Shown here: piece after piece, positions 1-9,450 of the stretch | Numbering within the stretch: position 1 is the first letter of the stretch | How the letters are laid out: each line of letters begins with the position of its first letter | NCBI RefSeq assembly: GCF_014268785.2 | Contig: NZ_JABWRD020000002.1 | Location: 124,001-188,000, forward strand | From: Pseudomonas shirazensis | GTDB lineage: Bacteria > Pseudomonadota > Gammaproteobacteria > Pseudomonadales > Pseudomonadaceae | Direction of reading: 5' to 3' | DNA: 64,000 nucleotides | Notes under the pieces: generated by a model | Seen by the model: only the letters and a program-made list of their open reading frames with translations | Told to the model about the DNA's origin: nothing | Database searches by the model: none | Position numbers and translations under genes: made by a program

Positions 1-218
1 TAACGGAAAAACCACGTTTCCGGGACGATCACCGCCTCGATCAGCGCTTGCTGTTCAGCCGCCGATTGCTGCAGCAGCAGCCAGTAATCGTTCAAGTCGT
101 GGGCTGCCAGCGCAGCACTGCGCTGACGCAGGGCACGCTCGACCATGGGCGCACCGACCGACTCGACATCCAGGCCGATGCGCTCTTGCAAGAATCGAAA
201 AAACTGCTGTTCGATCAT
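1..218 (-). CDS. wspC: CheR-type methyltransferase WspC, N-terminal part (cut by window edge)
   Basis: Only the first 72 codons are inside the window. The reading contains the CheR N-terminal signature, with residues like RIGLDVES, a polyalanine/leucine helix and the ETWFFR motif that leads into the SAM-binding domain. CheR proteins methylate glutamates of chemoreceptors using S-adenosylmethionine. Its ATG overlaps the stop of the upstream CheW gene in an ATGA arrangement, so the two are translationally coupled. Position third after an MCP and a CheW matches WspC of the Wsp surface-sensing system, which would methylate WspA. The C-terminal domains lie outside the window, so TPR repeats cannot be checked. 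Confidence 0.85.
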   Translation of the reverse strand, partial: MIEQQFFRFLQERIGLDVESVGAPMVERALRQRSAALAAHDLNDYWLLLQQSAAEQQALIEAVIVPETWFFR

Positions 219-742
219 ACCGGCACCTGCGCTGGCGGATCCGCGAACAACAAGCGACGGACCTCGTCACTGAGCAACTGGTCGATCTCGATGCGCTGCA
301 ACATGCCCTGGGCATCCTGGCGCACCGGGCCCAGATAGGGCGCCTCGACGTTGTCCAGGCCATACGGCTGGAACTCGTCAGGCTGGCAGCGCAGGGTCTC
401 GGTGGCCTGCTCGAGGATCAACCCCAGGCGCAGCGTTGTAGCGCTGGCAGCCGGGTGATAACGCACCACCACCAGCCGCGTGCTGGTGCGTGCTGCGGCC
501 GGCCTGGCAAAGCTCAGCGCGGCCAGGTCGATCACCGGGATCAGCGCACCACGATGGCTGAGAATCCCGCGCACCCACCCCGGCGCCTGAGCGATAGGCT
601 TGAGCGTACGCAGTGCCAGCACTTCCACCACCTCACGCACATCCAGAGCGAAGCGCTGGTCATTGAGGCGAAACTGCAGGTACAGCACACCTTTGCCGGT
701 GCCGGCTGTGGGTTCGCGCTGAGGCAGATCCTTGATTGTCAT
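215..742 (-). CDS. wspB: CheW-like coupling protein WspB
   Basis: A 175-residue single-domain CheW protein. The CheW fold is recognisable from the run VLYLQFRLNDQRFALDV near residue 20 and the GWVRGILSHRGALIPVIDL stretch near residues 55-75, which is the conserved receptor/kinase binding core. It should couple the WspA receptor to the WspE kinase in the inner-membrane signalling array. Its ATG overlaps the wspA stop codon and its stop overlaps the wspC start, giving a tightly coupled operon wspA-wspB-wspC. The length fits WspB rather than the longer WspD. The assignment rests on gene order as well as sequence. Confidence 0.88.
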   Translation of the reverse strand: MTIKDLPQREPTAGTGKGVLYLQFRLNDQRFALDVREVVEVLALRTLKPIAQAPGWVRGILSHRGALIPVIDLAALSFARPAAARTSTRLVVVRYHPAASATTLRLGLILEQATETLRCQPDEFQPYGLDNVEAPYLGPVRQDAQGMLQRIEIDQLLSDEVRRLLFADPPAQVPV

Positions 743-2364
743 CAGACTTTGAAACGCGAGACACCGCCACGCAGGCCAGCCGCGACCTGGCTCAGCTCAT
801 CGATGGCGAAACTGGCCTGGCGCAGCGATTCGACGGTCTGGGTGCTGGCGTCGCTGAGCTGAGACAGCGCCTGGTTGATCTGCTCGGCACCGGTAGCCTG
901 GGCCTGCATACCGTCATTGACCATCAATACCCGCGGCGCCAGCGCCTGGACCTGATGGATGATCTGGCTGAGTTGCTCGCCAACCTGCTGCACTTCGAAC
1001 ATGCCGCGGCGGACCTCTTCGGAAAACTTGTCCATGCCCATCACCCCGGCCGAAACCGACGACTGGATCTCGCGCACCATCTGCTCGATGTCGTAGGTCG
1101 CCACGGCGGTCTGGTCGGCCAGGCGGCGCACTTCAGTGGCCACCACGGCGAAGCCGCGGCCGTATTCGCCGGCCTTCTCGGCCTCGATCGCAGCGTTCAG
1201 CGACAGCAGGTTGGTCTGGTCGGCAACCTTGACGATGGTCACCACCACCTGATTGATGTTGCTGGCCTTCTCGTTGAGGATGCTCAGCTTGGCGTTGACC
1301 AGATCGGCCGCGCCCATCACCTGGTGCATGGTTTCTTCCATGCGTGCCAGGCCTTGCTGGCCGGAGCCGGCGAGGATCGAGGCCTGGTCAGCAGCCGAGG
1401 TGACCTCGGTCATGGTCCGCACCAGATCACGCGACGTGGCGGCGATCTCCCGCGAGGTGGCGCCGATTTCGGTGGTAGTGGCTGCGGTTTCGGTGGCCGT
1501 GGCTTGCTGCTGCTTGGAGGTGGCGGCAATTTCGGTAACCGAGGTGGTCACCTGCACCGACGAGCGCTGGGCCTGGGCGACCAGGCTGGCAAGGGATTCG
1601 GCCATTTCGTTGAAGCCGGTTTCGATGGCGCCGAACTCGTCCTTGCGGTCCAGGTCCAGGCGCATGCTCAAGTCGCCCGAGCGCAGCTTATCGAGGGCAT
1701 GGACGATGCGTTGCATGGGCGTGGTGATCGCACGCATCAACAACAGCCCGCAAATGCCGGCAGCGATGATGGCCAGGATCAGCGAAACGATCATGCTGCC
1801 CTTGGCGGTGGCCACGGCGCTGACGATATCTTTGGTGGCTACGTCGGCCGCTTCGCGATTGCGTTCGATCACGGTGTTGAGGTGCTTGCGCCCTTCGACC
1901 CAGGCGGGCGTCAGCACGTCGGTGATCAAGCGCTCGGCTTCGGCGTAGTTCTTCTGCCGGTAGGCCTCGAGTACCAGTTCGATGTCGGCGATGTAACGTT
2001 TTTCCATGTCAACGAAGGCGTCGAAGCTGGTCTGGTCTTCCGTAGTACGAATGGTTGCCTGATAACTGGCCATATGCTGGCGCAGGCGCTCGTCAAAGCT
2101 CTTGAACAGTTCGATATCCGCAGAGGCGATATCGCGATGCTTGCTCAGGCCGACCAACTGCTGGCTGGTGACGTAGCTGTCGACCCAGGCGCTGCGGATC
2201 ATCGAGCTGTAGTAGACGCCGGGGATGGCATCGGAACCGACCGCTTCCTCGCTCGCGGAAATGGCGACCAACCTTGAGTAGGCTGCAACGATCATCAACA
2301 ACATGATGGCGATGATCACGGCAAAACTTGCCAGGATCCGTTGGCGCATGGTCCAGTTTTTCAA
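742..2364 (-). CDS. wspA: Methyl-accepting chemotaxis protein WspA
   Basis: A 540-residue transmembrane receptor. A first membrane helix lies at about residues 10-30, a helical-bundle periplasmic domain at 31-189, a second membrane helix at 190-211, HAMP at about 212-264, then the cytoplasmic signalling domain. The hairpin tip reads [28 protein letters not shown]. This variant tip ([16 protein letters not shown]) and the length match WspA of Pseudomonas, the surface-contact sensor that drives WspR diguanylate cyclase output. The chosen start is a TTG: a GAGGG ribosome-binding site lies about 7 bases upstream and the residues MKNWT precede a downstream ATG by five codons. First gene of the wsp operon. 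Confidence 0.92.
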   Translation of the reverse strand: MKNWTMRQRILASFAVIIAIMLLMIVAAYSRLVAISASEEAVGSDAIPGVYYSSMIRSAWVDSYVTSQQLVGLSKHRDIASADIELFKSFDERLRQHMASYQATIRTTEDQTSFDAFVDMEKRYIADIELVLEAYRQKNYAEAERLITDVLTPAWVEGRKHLNTVIERNREAADVATKDIVSAVATAKGSMIVSLILAIIAAGICGLLLMRAITTPMQRIVHALDKLRSGDLSMRLDLDRKDEFGAIETGFNEMAESLASLVAQAQRSSVQVTTSVTEIAATSKQQQATATETAATTTEIGATSREIAATSRDLVRTMTEVTSAADQASILAGSGQQGLARMEETMHQVMGAADLVNAKLSILNEKASNINQVVVTIVKVADQTNLLSLNAAIEAEKAGEYGRGFAVVATEVRRLADQTAVATYDIEQMVREIQSSVSAGVMGMDKFSEEVRRGMFEVQQVGEQLSQIIHQVQALAPRVLMVNDGMQAQATGAEQINQALSQLSDASTQTVESLRQASFAIDELSQVAAGLRGGVSRFKV

Positions 2365-2492
2365 AATCAGCCCTCAAGAATTCAGTACGAGCGGGGAAAT
2401 CGCTCGAGTATAGCCCAGGCATGATCCGGGTTTCTCAGCTGAATGAGCGGCGTTCGCGGCATCCCTGCCGGCAAAGGTGGCAAATAGCCAGA

Positions 2493-3188
2493 TTACTGAC
2501 CGGCGGCAAGCCTGGCTTGGGCTTCGAGCTCCTGGCGCAGTGCCGGATCTAGGCGCAGCTGGCGCGATAGCTCATCGAGGTAGGCGCGCTCCATGAAGTT
2601 TTCCTGATCGACCATCATCAGGCTCGCCAGGTACATCTCGCCGGCCATTTCCGGGGTTTGCGCGGCGCGGGCAACTTCTGCCGGGTCGAGCGGTTTGTTC
2701 AGCTCGGCGTGCAGCCATTGCTGCAGTTCACGATCGCTGTCCAGACGGGTGAATTCGCCTTCGATCAGTTCACGCTCACGCTCATCGATATGGCCATCGG
2801 ACTTGGCTGCCGCGACCAGCGCACGCAGCACGGCCTGGCTGTGCTGCTCGGCTTCAGCCGGTGGCAGCCGGTCGAGCGTCTGCGGCTCGCGCACCTGGCC
2901 GGTGGCCTGCTGCGCCTGCCAGTTGTTGAAGGCCTTGTAGGCGATCACCCCCAGCGCAGCCAGGCCGCCGTAGGTCAGCGCCTTGCCGCCGAACTTGCGC
3001 GCGCTCTTGTTACCCAGCAGCAAGCCCATGGCGCCACTTGCCAGGGCGCCGCCGCCCATGCCGGAGAGCAGCCCACCGAGCCCGCCTCCACCGAGTGACG
3101 GCTTGCCGCCAGCACTTTTACCGGTTTGTTTGCTGAGCATTTCCTGGCCGGTCTTGAACAGTTGATCGAGCAAACCTCGGGTGTTCAT
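2493..3188 (-). CDS. DUF533 / TerB-fold inner-membrane protein (YebE-like)
   Basis: A 231-residue protein with a Gly-rich N-terminal half, a short hydrophobic segment at about residues 75-90 (LTYGGLAALGVIAYKAF), and a helical C-terminal half containing ALVAAAKSDGHIDERERELI, which resembles the acidic helix-turn-helix of TerB/DUF533 proteins. Homologues such as E. coli YebE are predicted inner-membrane proteins of unknown function. The ATG at 3188 is preferred over a GTG two codons upstream because GGAGA sits 7 bases before it. It lies 128 bases upstream of wspA on the same strand, and no clear link to Wsp signalling is visible. Confidence 0.8.
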   Translation of the reverse strand: MNTRGLLDQLFKTGQEMLSKQTGKSAGGKPSLGGGGLGGLLSGMGGGALASGAMGLLLGNKSARKFGGKALTYGGLAALGVIAYKAFNNWQAQQATGQVREPQTLDRLPPAEAEQHSQAVLRALVAAAKSDGHIDERERELIEGEFTRLDSDRELQQWLHAELNKPLDPAEVARAAQTPEMAGEMYLASLMMVDQENFMERAYLDELSRQLRLDPALRQELEAQARLAAGQ

Positions 3189-3496
3189 GCGCACGTCTCC
3201 AAACTACAGAAAGGAAAACCCAGAGTAAGGCTTGGCCTGTGGTTCGCCATGGAAGTATTTGCTTCGGGATGTTGCACAAGCCGACCAAGTGCGCTGGCAA
3301 GGCGGCACGCTCGGCCTGATCATCGAATACCCGCCAAGGGTCCAGCTCCATCGACCATGCATGGCCAAACCTTGCTCAGCGGTCAACCTTGCAACATTTT
3401 TGGGGCCATCCTGAATTTGCTCTGCGAAACCGCATAATCGGCGCTGAAACGATAATGGCCATGTGCGGCCATTGAAATTAGGTGATGTTGCTAGCC
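3189..3496. other. Intergenic region between DUF533 gene and winged-helix gene
   Basis: About 308 bases between divergent genes. No conserved reading frame was recognised on either strand. The only clear structure is a 7-base inverted repeat (AATGGCC, 6-base gap, GGCCATT) at 3454-3473, just upstream of the plus-strand gene. Promoters for both directions probably lie here, but I could not assign them confidently. Confidence 0.5.
3454..3473. promoter_or_regulatory. Inverted repeat, possible operator
   Basis: Arms AATGGCC and GGCCATT separated by ATGTGC are perfectly complementary. The repeat ends 23 bases before the ATG at 3497 and there is no T-tract, so an operator is more likely than a terminator. 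An autoregulatory site for the winged-helix protein encoded just downstream is an inference. Confidence 0.3.
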
Positions 3497-3655
3497 ATGA
3501 AACGAGCCGAACTGCTGGACTACCTGCATCTGACGATCAGCAACTTCTACCGCCTTGATTCCGATGCCGCGCTGGACAAACACCTGCAGTTGATGCTTGA
3601 GCAATATCGGCGCAAACCATTCTTCTTCAAGAGCTTGCTCAATACGACCGGTTAA
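3497..3655 (+). pseudogene. 5' fragment of probably frameshifted winged-helix gene (52 codons)
   Basis: A short frame with an ATG and an AGGTGA upstream at about 11 bases. It encodes MKRAELLDYLHL...QYRRKPFF and stops at 3653-3655, overlapping the ATG of the next frame by one base. Upstream of that ATG, the next gene's frame still reads protein-like (LLQELAQYDRL), beginning just where this frame stops looking conserved. Adding one base within the TTCTTCTTC run at about 3620-3628 would fuse both into one protein of about 290 residues. I therefore read this as the N-terminal part of the following gene, broken by a one-base loss or a sequencing error. A genuine small translationally coupled protein is the alternative. 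Confidence 0.5.
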
Positions 3656-4380
3656 TGGTCGTGCTGTCGCTGCTCGCCTTTTATTTCCACGACCCAATGA
3701 CGCCTTTATCCCGGGTCAAGGCATTTTGCGAGCGGCGTGGCTACCTGACGCGCAACACCCTGGAGTCGTACTTCTCGTTCTTCCTGATATCGGGCTATAT
3801 GCACGTATCGCCCCACCCGGATGATGCTCGGCAACGCATCTACAGGCCCAGCAAAACAGCTATCGATCTGGCCACGCAACTGATCAGCGCATACCTCATA
3901 CCGGCCCAGCAACTGATCCCCGATGCACAGCCTGCGCAGCGCACCGAGCCAACTGCGTTCCTGCGTCAATACTTTAGCGGATTCGCTCATCTGCTGGATG
4001 CCGACGTGCTGCTGGACGGGCTGCTGCCGGGGGCCAAGTGGATCATGAACCGTGACGGTGGTCATCTGCCGATGCTGAGCCTGTACCTCGATGCCCGGGG
4101 CTTTCACTCAAACGACGGCGGCTACAAGGTCTCCAGCTATGCCGAGCTGTCCTCCCGGCTCGGGGTGTCCACCATGCACGTGGCACGGCTGGTCAAGGAA
4201 GGCGAAAGCAAAGGCTACTTCCGCACCCAGGGAACACTGGTCGAGATGCGCCCGGCATTCGCCGAGCTGGTCAGGCACACCATGGCGATCTACTTCGCCG
4301 TTACGCGGGTCAGCATGGAGCTTGGTAGTTATGCCCTCGAATCGGAAATACCCCAGCCTGGAGCTGGATGTCTCGGCTGA
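3655..4380 (+). CDS. Winged-helix DNA-binding protein (main part, probably missing its N-terminus)
   Basis: 241 residues from the ATG at 3655. A winged-helix motif is visible near residues 160-195 (SSYAELSSRLGVSTMHVARLVKEGESKGYF). An earlier region (PLSRVKAFCERRGYLTRNTLESYFSFFL) looks like a second helical DNA-binding or dimerisation element. No named family was recognised. It probably encodes a transcriptional regulator, and the gene overlaps the following diguanylate cyclase by 50 bases, so they are likely co-transcribed. The true protein probably begins at 3497 (see the preceding fragment). Regulation of the adjacent cyclic-di-GMP genes is only an inference from position. Confidence 0.6.
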   Translation: MVVLSLLAFYFHDPMTPLSRVKAFCERRGYLTRNTLESYFSFFLISGYMHVSPHPDDARQRIYRPSKTAIDLATQLISAYLIPAQQLIPDAQPAQRTEPTAFLRQYFSGFAHLLDADVLLDGLLPGAKWIMNRDGGHLPMLSLYLDARGFHSNDGGYKVSSYAELSSRLGVSTMHVARLVKEGESKGYFRTQGTLVEMRPAFAELVRHTMAIYFAVTRVSMELGSYALESEIPQPGAGCLG

Positions 4381-5386
4381 TCATCGCCCGCGCATCAGGC
4401 TGCTGCTGCGCGAGGGCATCATTGCCGTGCAACTGTTGGTTATCGCCAGCTGGCTTGCCGTTCACCTGGTGCTTGACGAACGCATCGCCACCCTCGGCGC
4501 CTGGGGACCGCTATTGATGATGGTAGCTCTGTTCACCATCCAGACACGGACAAACTCGGACAATGTATGGCGGTATTCGGGCTTGCTGTTCATGTTGACG
4601 GTGGTGCTCGGCTTCAAGTTGATCTTTCTCGAATACCCGCTATTGCATCGCCAGTTCTCTCTGGCCATGACCGTACTGGCGGTGGTCGGCGCATCGCTGC
4701 TGATCCGTGGGCCAATGGATTATCTGCTGGTCGCCGTGTTGAGCTGGGTGCTGGTGATGCCCCACATCGGTCACGATGACGTGAGCGACTACCGCTGGTA
4801 TCTGGCTATTTTTTTTGCCTTCTCGATCAGCCTGGGCTGGATCAACAGCCGCACCTACCTGCGCGCACTGAGCATCACACTGCAGATCGAGCAGCACTAT
4901 CGTACTCTGTCGGAAACCGACTACCTGACTTCGCTGTACAACCGACGTGCACTGATGGACCGCTTCGAGCGCTTCATCGAAAGCCACGGTGGCGGTTTCT
5001 TCATGATGATCGATATCGACGACTTCAAGCGGATCAACGACCAACTTGGTCACGCCGCCGGCGATCAAGTGCTGCGCGTGCTCGCTGCACGCCTGCGCAA
5101 CATGGCCGGCAGCCACTGTGCCGGGCGGCTAGGTGGTGAGGAATTCGGCGTCATCATCGACACCCTGAGCCCAGCCATCGCCCTGGCCATCGCCGAGCGC
5201 CTGCTGGAGGCGGTACGCAACAGCCGCGAAGCTCCCGCCCGCTTCACCTTCAGCGCTGGGCTGGTGCCCTTCAGCCATGATCAAGCCCTAGCCGACATCC
5301 TTATCCACGCCGACCGCTGCCTGTACAAGGCCAAACGCGCCGGCAAAGACCGGGTGCATTTCGGTGTAGGCGAGCATTTATCCTGA
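4331..5386 (+). CDS. Membrane-bound diguanylate cyclase (GGDEF)
   Basis: 351 residues from the ATG at 4331. About six hydrophobic segments between residues 28 and 172 form a membrane sensor module, followed by a linker helix and a GGDEF domain from about residue 193 (ETDYLTSLYNRRAL). The active-site motif is GGEEF at 268-272 and the metal-binding segment MMIDIDDFKRIND is intact, so it should make cyclic-di-GMP from two GTP. The RxxD inhibitory site expected five residues before GGEEF is absent (AGSH), so product feedback is probably lost. It overlaps the winged-helix gene upstream, and a PAS-MCP gene follows 18 bases later. The ligand sensed by the membrane part is unknown. Confidence 0.88.
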   Translation: MPSNRKYPSLELDVSADHRPRIRLLLREGIIAVQLLVIASWLAVHLVLDERIATLGAWGPLLMMVALFTIQTRTNSDNVWRYSGLLFMLTVVLGFKLIFLEYPLLHRQFSLAMTVLAVVGASLLIRGPMDYLLVAVLSWVLVMPHIGHDDVSDYRWYLAIFFAFSISLGWINSRTYLRALSITLQIEQHYRTLSETDYLTSLYNRRALMDRFERFIESHGGGFFMMIDIDDFKRINDQLGHAAGDQVLRVLAARLRNMAGSHCAGRLGGEEFGVIIDTLSPAIALAIAERLLEAVRNSREAPARFTFSAGLVPFSHDQALADILIHADRCLYKAKRAGKDRVHFGVGEHLS

Positions 5387-5404
5387 CAATTACCGGAGTT
5401 CGCC

Positions 5405-6670
5405 GTGTTCAACCGCCGCTGCACGCAGGCACTGCTCGCTTGCCAACAACAACTGGACAGCCTGCAAGCTGTGCTCGCCCAACTGGAACAGCAACTGCTC
5501 AGCGCTCGCCTCGATGCCAACGGCTGCTTCACCGAGGTCAATGCGCCGTTCGCCAACGCGCTTGGCTTTTCCGCCGCGCAACTGCTCGGGGTCAAGCTCG
5601 AAGCCCTGCTTGAACCAGGCTGCAGCTTGCCGGCACCACTGACAGGCTCGCCGTCGCTCAATTGCCGGGGCGCCGACGGCCGCCCGGTGCTCCTTCAGCT
5701 ATGCTGGTTGCGCGACGTGCTGGGCCAACATCGTGGTTACGGCTGCGCCAGCCCCGGCACCAGCCGCCGTGACCGGGACGGGCTGGAGTTATACAACGCC
5801 CTTGACCATTCCACCGCCATCATCCAGTTCAACCTCAACGGCATGGTGCTCGACGCCAACAAAGCCTTTCTCAACGCCATGGGCTATGGCCTGACGCAGA
5901 TTCTCGGCAAGCACCACCGCATGTTCTGCTCTGCCGAGGACGCCGCCTGCGCCGACTACACCCAGTTCTGGCAAGCGCTCAATCGCGGGCAGTTCGTGGC
6001 GGGGCGCTTTCGTCGTATCGACGCCCGCGGCAATACCGTATGGCTTGAAGCGACCTACAACCCGATCAAGGACCAGCACGGTCGCCTCTACAAGGTGGCC
6101 AAGTTCGCCAATGTGGTAACCGAACAGGTGGAAAAAGCCGACCTCGTGCGCGGCGCTGCCGAACTCGCCCATGATGTTTCGCTGACCACCGAGCACAGCG
6201 CACAGCAAGGCCTGACAGTAGTCATGCAGGCCGCGTCGGCCATGCAATCCATCGCCGGGGAAATGGCCAGCGTTGGCCAGGACATGCAAGCGCTGCAGGC
6301 GCAGTCCCTGAACATTGGTGCGATCGTCGAGATCATCGGCGGGATTGCGGCGCAGACCAACCTGCTGGCACTCAATGCGGCCATCGAGGCCGCTCGTGCC
6401 GGCGATCAGGGCCGTGGCTTTGCTGTGGTTGCCGATGAAGTCAGGCGCCTGGCCGCGCGCACTACCGAGGCCACCCGGGACATTTTCGAGGTAGTGCGTC
6501 TGAACCGGGAACTGGCCGATGGCGCCTTCAATGGCATTCAGAACAGCCGCGAGCATGCCTGCGCTGTGCAGGACTTGGCCAGCCAGGCCGGCAACGCGAT
6601 GAACGAAATCAGCCGCGGCGCACGCCAGGTCGTCGAGGTCACCAGCCGGGTAGCCAATGAGCTGCAGTGA
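5405..6670 (+). CDS. Soluble PAS-PAS-MCP signalling protein, BdlA-like
   Basis: 421 residues with a GTG start, supported by GGAG 7 bases upstream. It has no membrane segment. A first, diverged PAS lies at about residues 35-105 and a second, typical PAS at about 120-235 ([26 protein letters not shown]). The MCP signalling hairpin at about 240-400 has the canonical tip [34 protein letters not shown]. Length and architecture match BdlA, which links cyclic-di-GMP levels to biofilm dispersal in P. aeruginosa, and Aer-type soluble receptors. Its place directly behind a diguanylate cyclase supports a cyclic-di-GMP related role. The cofactor of the PAS domains cannot be told from sequence. Confidence 0.85.
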   Translation: MFNRRCTQALLACQQQLDSLQAVLAQLEQQLLSARLDANGCFTEVNAPFANALGFSAAQLLGVKLEALLEPGCSLPAPLTGSPSLNCRGADGRPVLLQLCWLRDVLGQHRGYGCASPGTSRRDRDGLELYNALDHSTAIIQFNLNGMVLDANKAFLNAMGYGLTQILGKHHRMFCSAEDAACADYTQFWQALNRGQFVAGRFRRIDARGNTVWLEATYNPIKDQHGRLYKVAKFANVVTEQVEKADLVRGAAELAHDVSLTTEHSAQQGLTVVMQAASAMQSIAGEMASVGQDMQALQAQSLNIGAIVEIIGGIAAQTNLLALNAAIEAARAGDQGRGFAVVADEVRRLAARTTEATRDIFEVVRLNRELADGAFNGIQNSREHACAVQDLASQAGNAMNEISRGARQVVEVTSRVANELQ

Positions 6671-6716
6671 GTGGTCTACGCTATCGACCATCGCAAATGC
6701 CTCGGAGGATTGCCCC

Positions 6717-8141
6717 ATGCACACCCAGATGCTGATCAACGGCCAACTGGTGGCCGGTGAAGGCCCGGCCTGGACCGTACTCGACCCAGCCGCAGGCACT
6801 GCCCTGGCGCAGATCAGCGAGGCCAGCGAGGCGCAGGTCGACAGCGCCGTGCGCGCCGCCGACAGCGCCTTTGCCAGTTGGTCGCAGACCAGCCCGAAAG
6901 ACCGCTCGCTGGCCCTGCTGGCGCTGGCCGATGCCATTGAACAACACGGCGAAGAACTGGCCAGCCTCGAATCGCAGAACTGCGGCAAGCCCCTCGCCGC
7001 CGCCCTCAATGACGAGATCCCGGCCATTGTCGACGTGTTTCGCTATTTCGCCGGGGCGGCGCGCTGCCTGGGCGGTTCGGCGGCAGGCGAGTACCTGCCG
7101 GGGCACACTTCGATGGTGCGGCGTGACCCGCTGGGCGTGGTCGCCTCGATTGCACCGTGGAACTACCCGCTGATGATGCTCGCGTGGAAGATCGCGCCGG
7201 CACTGGCCGCAGGTAACACCGTGGTGCTCAAGCCCTCCGAGCTGACCCCGCTGACAGCGCTGCGCCTGGCCGAGCTGGCCCGCGAGATCTTCCCGGCGGG
7301 TGTGCTGAATATTCTGTTTGGCCGTGGCGCGACTGTGGGCACGCCGCTGGTCACTCATCCGCGCGTGCGCATGGTATCGCTGACCGGCTCGATCCCGACT
7401 GGGGCGAACATCATCGGCGCCACTGCCGCCAGCGTGAAGCGCATGCACATGGAGTTGGGCGGCAAGGCGCCAGTGCTGATCTTCGATGACGCCGATCTCG
7501 ATGCGGCCGTCGATGGCATTCGCAGCTTTGGTTTCTACAATGCCGGCCAGGACTGCACCGCCGCGTGCCGGCTGTATGTACAGGACGCCATCTACGATGA
7601 ATTTGTCGAGCGCCTGGGCCAGGCTGTCGCCAGCATCAAGCCGGGACCTCAGGGTGCGGCCGACACCGAACTCGGCCCACTGATCAGTGCGCAACACCGC
7701 GACAAGGTAGCGGGCATGGTTCAACGCGCCCTCGACCAGCCGCATGTCCGCCTGGTCACTGGCGGTAAAGTGTTGGAGGGTGCAGGCTTCTTCTACACGC
7801 CGACCCTGCTGGCCGACGTGCTGCAGGACGACGAGATCGCCCGTCATGAGGTGTTCGGCCCGGTGGTCACCGTCACTCGCTTTGCCGACGAAGCCCAGGC
7901 GCTGGAGTGGGCCAACGACTCCGAGTACGGCCTTGCCTCATCGGTGTGGACCACTGACGTGGGCCGCGCGCACCGCCTTGCCGCACGCCTGCAATACGGC
8001 TGCACCTGGATCAACACGCACTTCATGCTGATCAGCGAGATGCCCCACGGCGGGCAGAAGCAATCGGGCTACGGCAAGGATATGTCGATGTATGGGCTGG
8101 AGGACTACTCCTGTGTCCGCCATGTGATGTTCAAGCACTAG
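6717..8141 (+). CDS. patD: Gamma-aminobutyraldehyde dehydrogenase
   Basis: 474 residues, the same length as E. coli PatD (YdcW). It is an NAD-dependent aldehyde dehydrogenase: the nucleotide-binding region shows APWNYPLMM and [12 protein letters not shown], the general base lies in MELGGKAP, and the catalytic cysteine in [13 protein letters not shown]. The preference for 4-aminobutyraldehyde, the putrescine breakdown product, is inferred from overall similarity to PatD and not from a single residue. The start at 6717 has CGGAGG about 9 bases upstream; an in-frame ATG 60 bases earlier overlaps the preceding gene and is less likely. Transcription probably ends at the hairpin at 8148-8189. Confidence 0.85.
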   Translation: MHTQMLINGQLVAGEGPAWTVLDPAAGTALAQISEASEAQVDSAVRAADSAFASWSQTSPKDRSLALLALADAIEQHGEELASLESQNCGKPLAAALNDEIPAIVDVFRYFAGAARCLGGSAAGEYLPGHTSMVRRDPLGVVASIAPWNYPLMMLAWKIAPALAAGNTVVLKPSELTPLTALRLAELAREIFPAGVLNILFGRGATVGTPLVTHPRVRMVSLTGSIPTGANIIGATAASVKRMHMELGGKAPVLIFDDADLDAAVDGIRSFGFYNAGQDCTAACRLYVQDAIYDEFVERLGQAVASIKPGPQGAADTELGPLISAQHRDKVAGMVQRALDQPHVRLVTGGKVLEGAGFFYTPTLLADVLQDDEIARHEVFGPVVTVTRFADEAQALEWANDSEYGLASSVWTTDVGRAHRLAARLQYGCTWINTHFMLISEMPHGGQKQSGYGKDMSMYGLEDYSCVRHVMFKH

Positions 8142-8147
8142 CCGTAT

Positions 8148-8189
8148 TGGCTGCCTTGTCGCCGTCTTCTGTCGACGACAAGGCAGCCA
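8148..8189. terminator. Terminator-like hairpin between convergent genes
   Basis: A perfect 14-base stem (arms 8148-8161 and 8176-8189) with a 14-base loop lies between the ends of the aldehyde dehydrogenase and the flavin oxidoreductase genes. There is no long T-tract, but the stem is GC-rich and its convergent position fits a shared terminator. Confidence 0.65.
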
Positions 8190-8197
8190 CATCAACG

Positions 8198-9307
8198 TCA
8201 GGCGTCGCGCAGGTCGGACTCGTGAATCGGGTTGGCGCGGTGGGTTGCCCGTTGGTATTGCGCTGGCCAAGTGGCCTTGTTGCCACCCAGATCATCGTCG
8301 GCATGCAGCGGCCAGTACGGATCACGCAGCAGTTCGCGGGCGAGGAAGATCAGGTCAGCCTGTCCCGTGCGCAGAATGTGCTCGGCCTGGGCGGGTTCGG
8401 TGATCATGCCGACGGTGCCGGTGGCGATCTCCGCCTCTTTGCGCACGCGCTCGGCAAAGCGCGTTTGATAGCCCGGGCCGGTGGGAATCTCGGCGTTGAC
8501 CGAAGTGCCGCCCGACGACACGTCGATCAGGTCGACGCCCAACGCGCGCAGGCGGCGCGCCAGCTCGACGGTTTCGTCAGGGTTCCAGCCGTCTTCGACC
8601 CAGTCGGTGGCCGATACCCGGACGAACAGCGGCAGCTCTTTGGGCCATACCGCACGCACAGCCTCGGTAATCTGAAGGGTAAAGCGAATGCGGTTTTCGA
8701 AGCTGCTGCCGTATTCATCGCGGCGCTGGTTGCTCAGCGGCGAGAGAAACTGATGCAGCAGGTAGCCATGGGCAGCGTGCAGTTCGACCACCTTGAAACC
8801 CGCAGTGAGCGCGCGCCCAGCGGCTTTGACGAAGGCGTCGATGATTTCCTGGATCTCGCTGGCACTCAGCTCACGCGGTGCAGTGTGCTCCGGGTCAAAG
8901 GCGATTTTCGACGGACCGACCGGCTGCCAGCCGCCGTCCTCCGGCTTGACGCTGCCGTGCTTGCCCAGCCAGGGCCGATGAGTGCTGGCCTTGCGCCCGG
9001 CATGGGCCAACTGAATGGCGGGCACTGAACCCTGGGCAGTGATAAAGCGAGTGATGCGCTGCAGCGGCGCAATCTGCTGGTCGTCCCACAGACCGAGGTC
9101 TTCAGCGGTAATCCGACCATCGGCGGTGACCGCCACGGCTTCGGTGAAGACCAGCCCGGCCCCGCCTATGGCACGGCTGCCCAAGTGCACTAGATGCCAG
9201 TCATTGGCCAAGCCATCGGCGGCCGAATACTGGCACATCGGCGACACGGCGATGCGGTTGGGCAGGGTCAACTGGCGGAGGGTGTAGGGCTCTAACAGCA
9301 GGCTCAT
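8198..9307 (-). CDS. NADH:flavin oxidoreductase, Old Yellow Enzyme family (YqjM/XenA type)
   Basis: 369 residues forming an FMN-binding TIM barrel. The N-terminus NRIAVSPMCQYSAADG carries the cysteine typical of the thermophilic-like OYE subgroup (YqjM, xenobiotic reductase A). ELHAAHGYLLHQFLSPLSN contains the His-x-x-His pair that binds the substrate carbonyl, and the family's RFS/RVS and FLARELLRDP phosphate-binding segments are present. Such enzymes reduce activated alkenes, enones and nitro compounds with NAD(P)H. It is clearly an OYE, but several substitutions relative to XenA suggest a paralogue, so no symbol is assigned. Convergent with the aldehyde dehydrogenase gene and followed by the hairpin at 8148-8189. 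Confidence 0.88.
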   Translation of the reverse strand: MSLLLEPYTLRQLTLPNRIAVSPMCQYSAADGLANDWHLVHLGSRAIGGAGLVFTEAVAVTADGRITAEDLGLWDDQQIAPLQRITRFITAQGSVPAIQLAHAGRKASTHRPWLGKHGSVKPEDGGWQPVGPSKIAFDPEHTAPRELSASEIQEIIDAFVKAAGRALTAGFKVVELHAAHGYLLHQFLSPLSNQRRDEYGSSFENRIRFTLQITEAVRAVWPKELPLFVRVSATDWVEDGWNPDETVELARRLRALGVDLIDVSSGGTSVNAEIPTGPGYQTRFAERVRKEAEIATGTVGMITEPAQAEHILRTGQADLIFLARELLRDPYWPLHADDDLGGNKATWPAQYQRATHRANPIHESDLRDA

Positions 9308-9450
9308 GGGGGATCTCCCTGGGACTCCAAATGGGTGACCGGCCCGGGCACTGATGTGCAGCCGTGGCCTGGTACCGGTTCTCTTGAGCCTAGACCAGTT
9401 TGTTGCGACCTGGGTTCAGCCCGGTCGCAGGAGTATCCCGCAGCAGCCGG

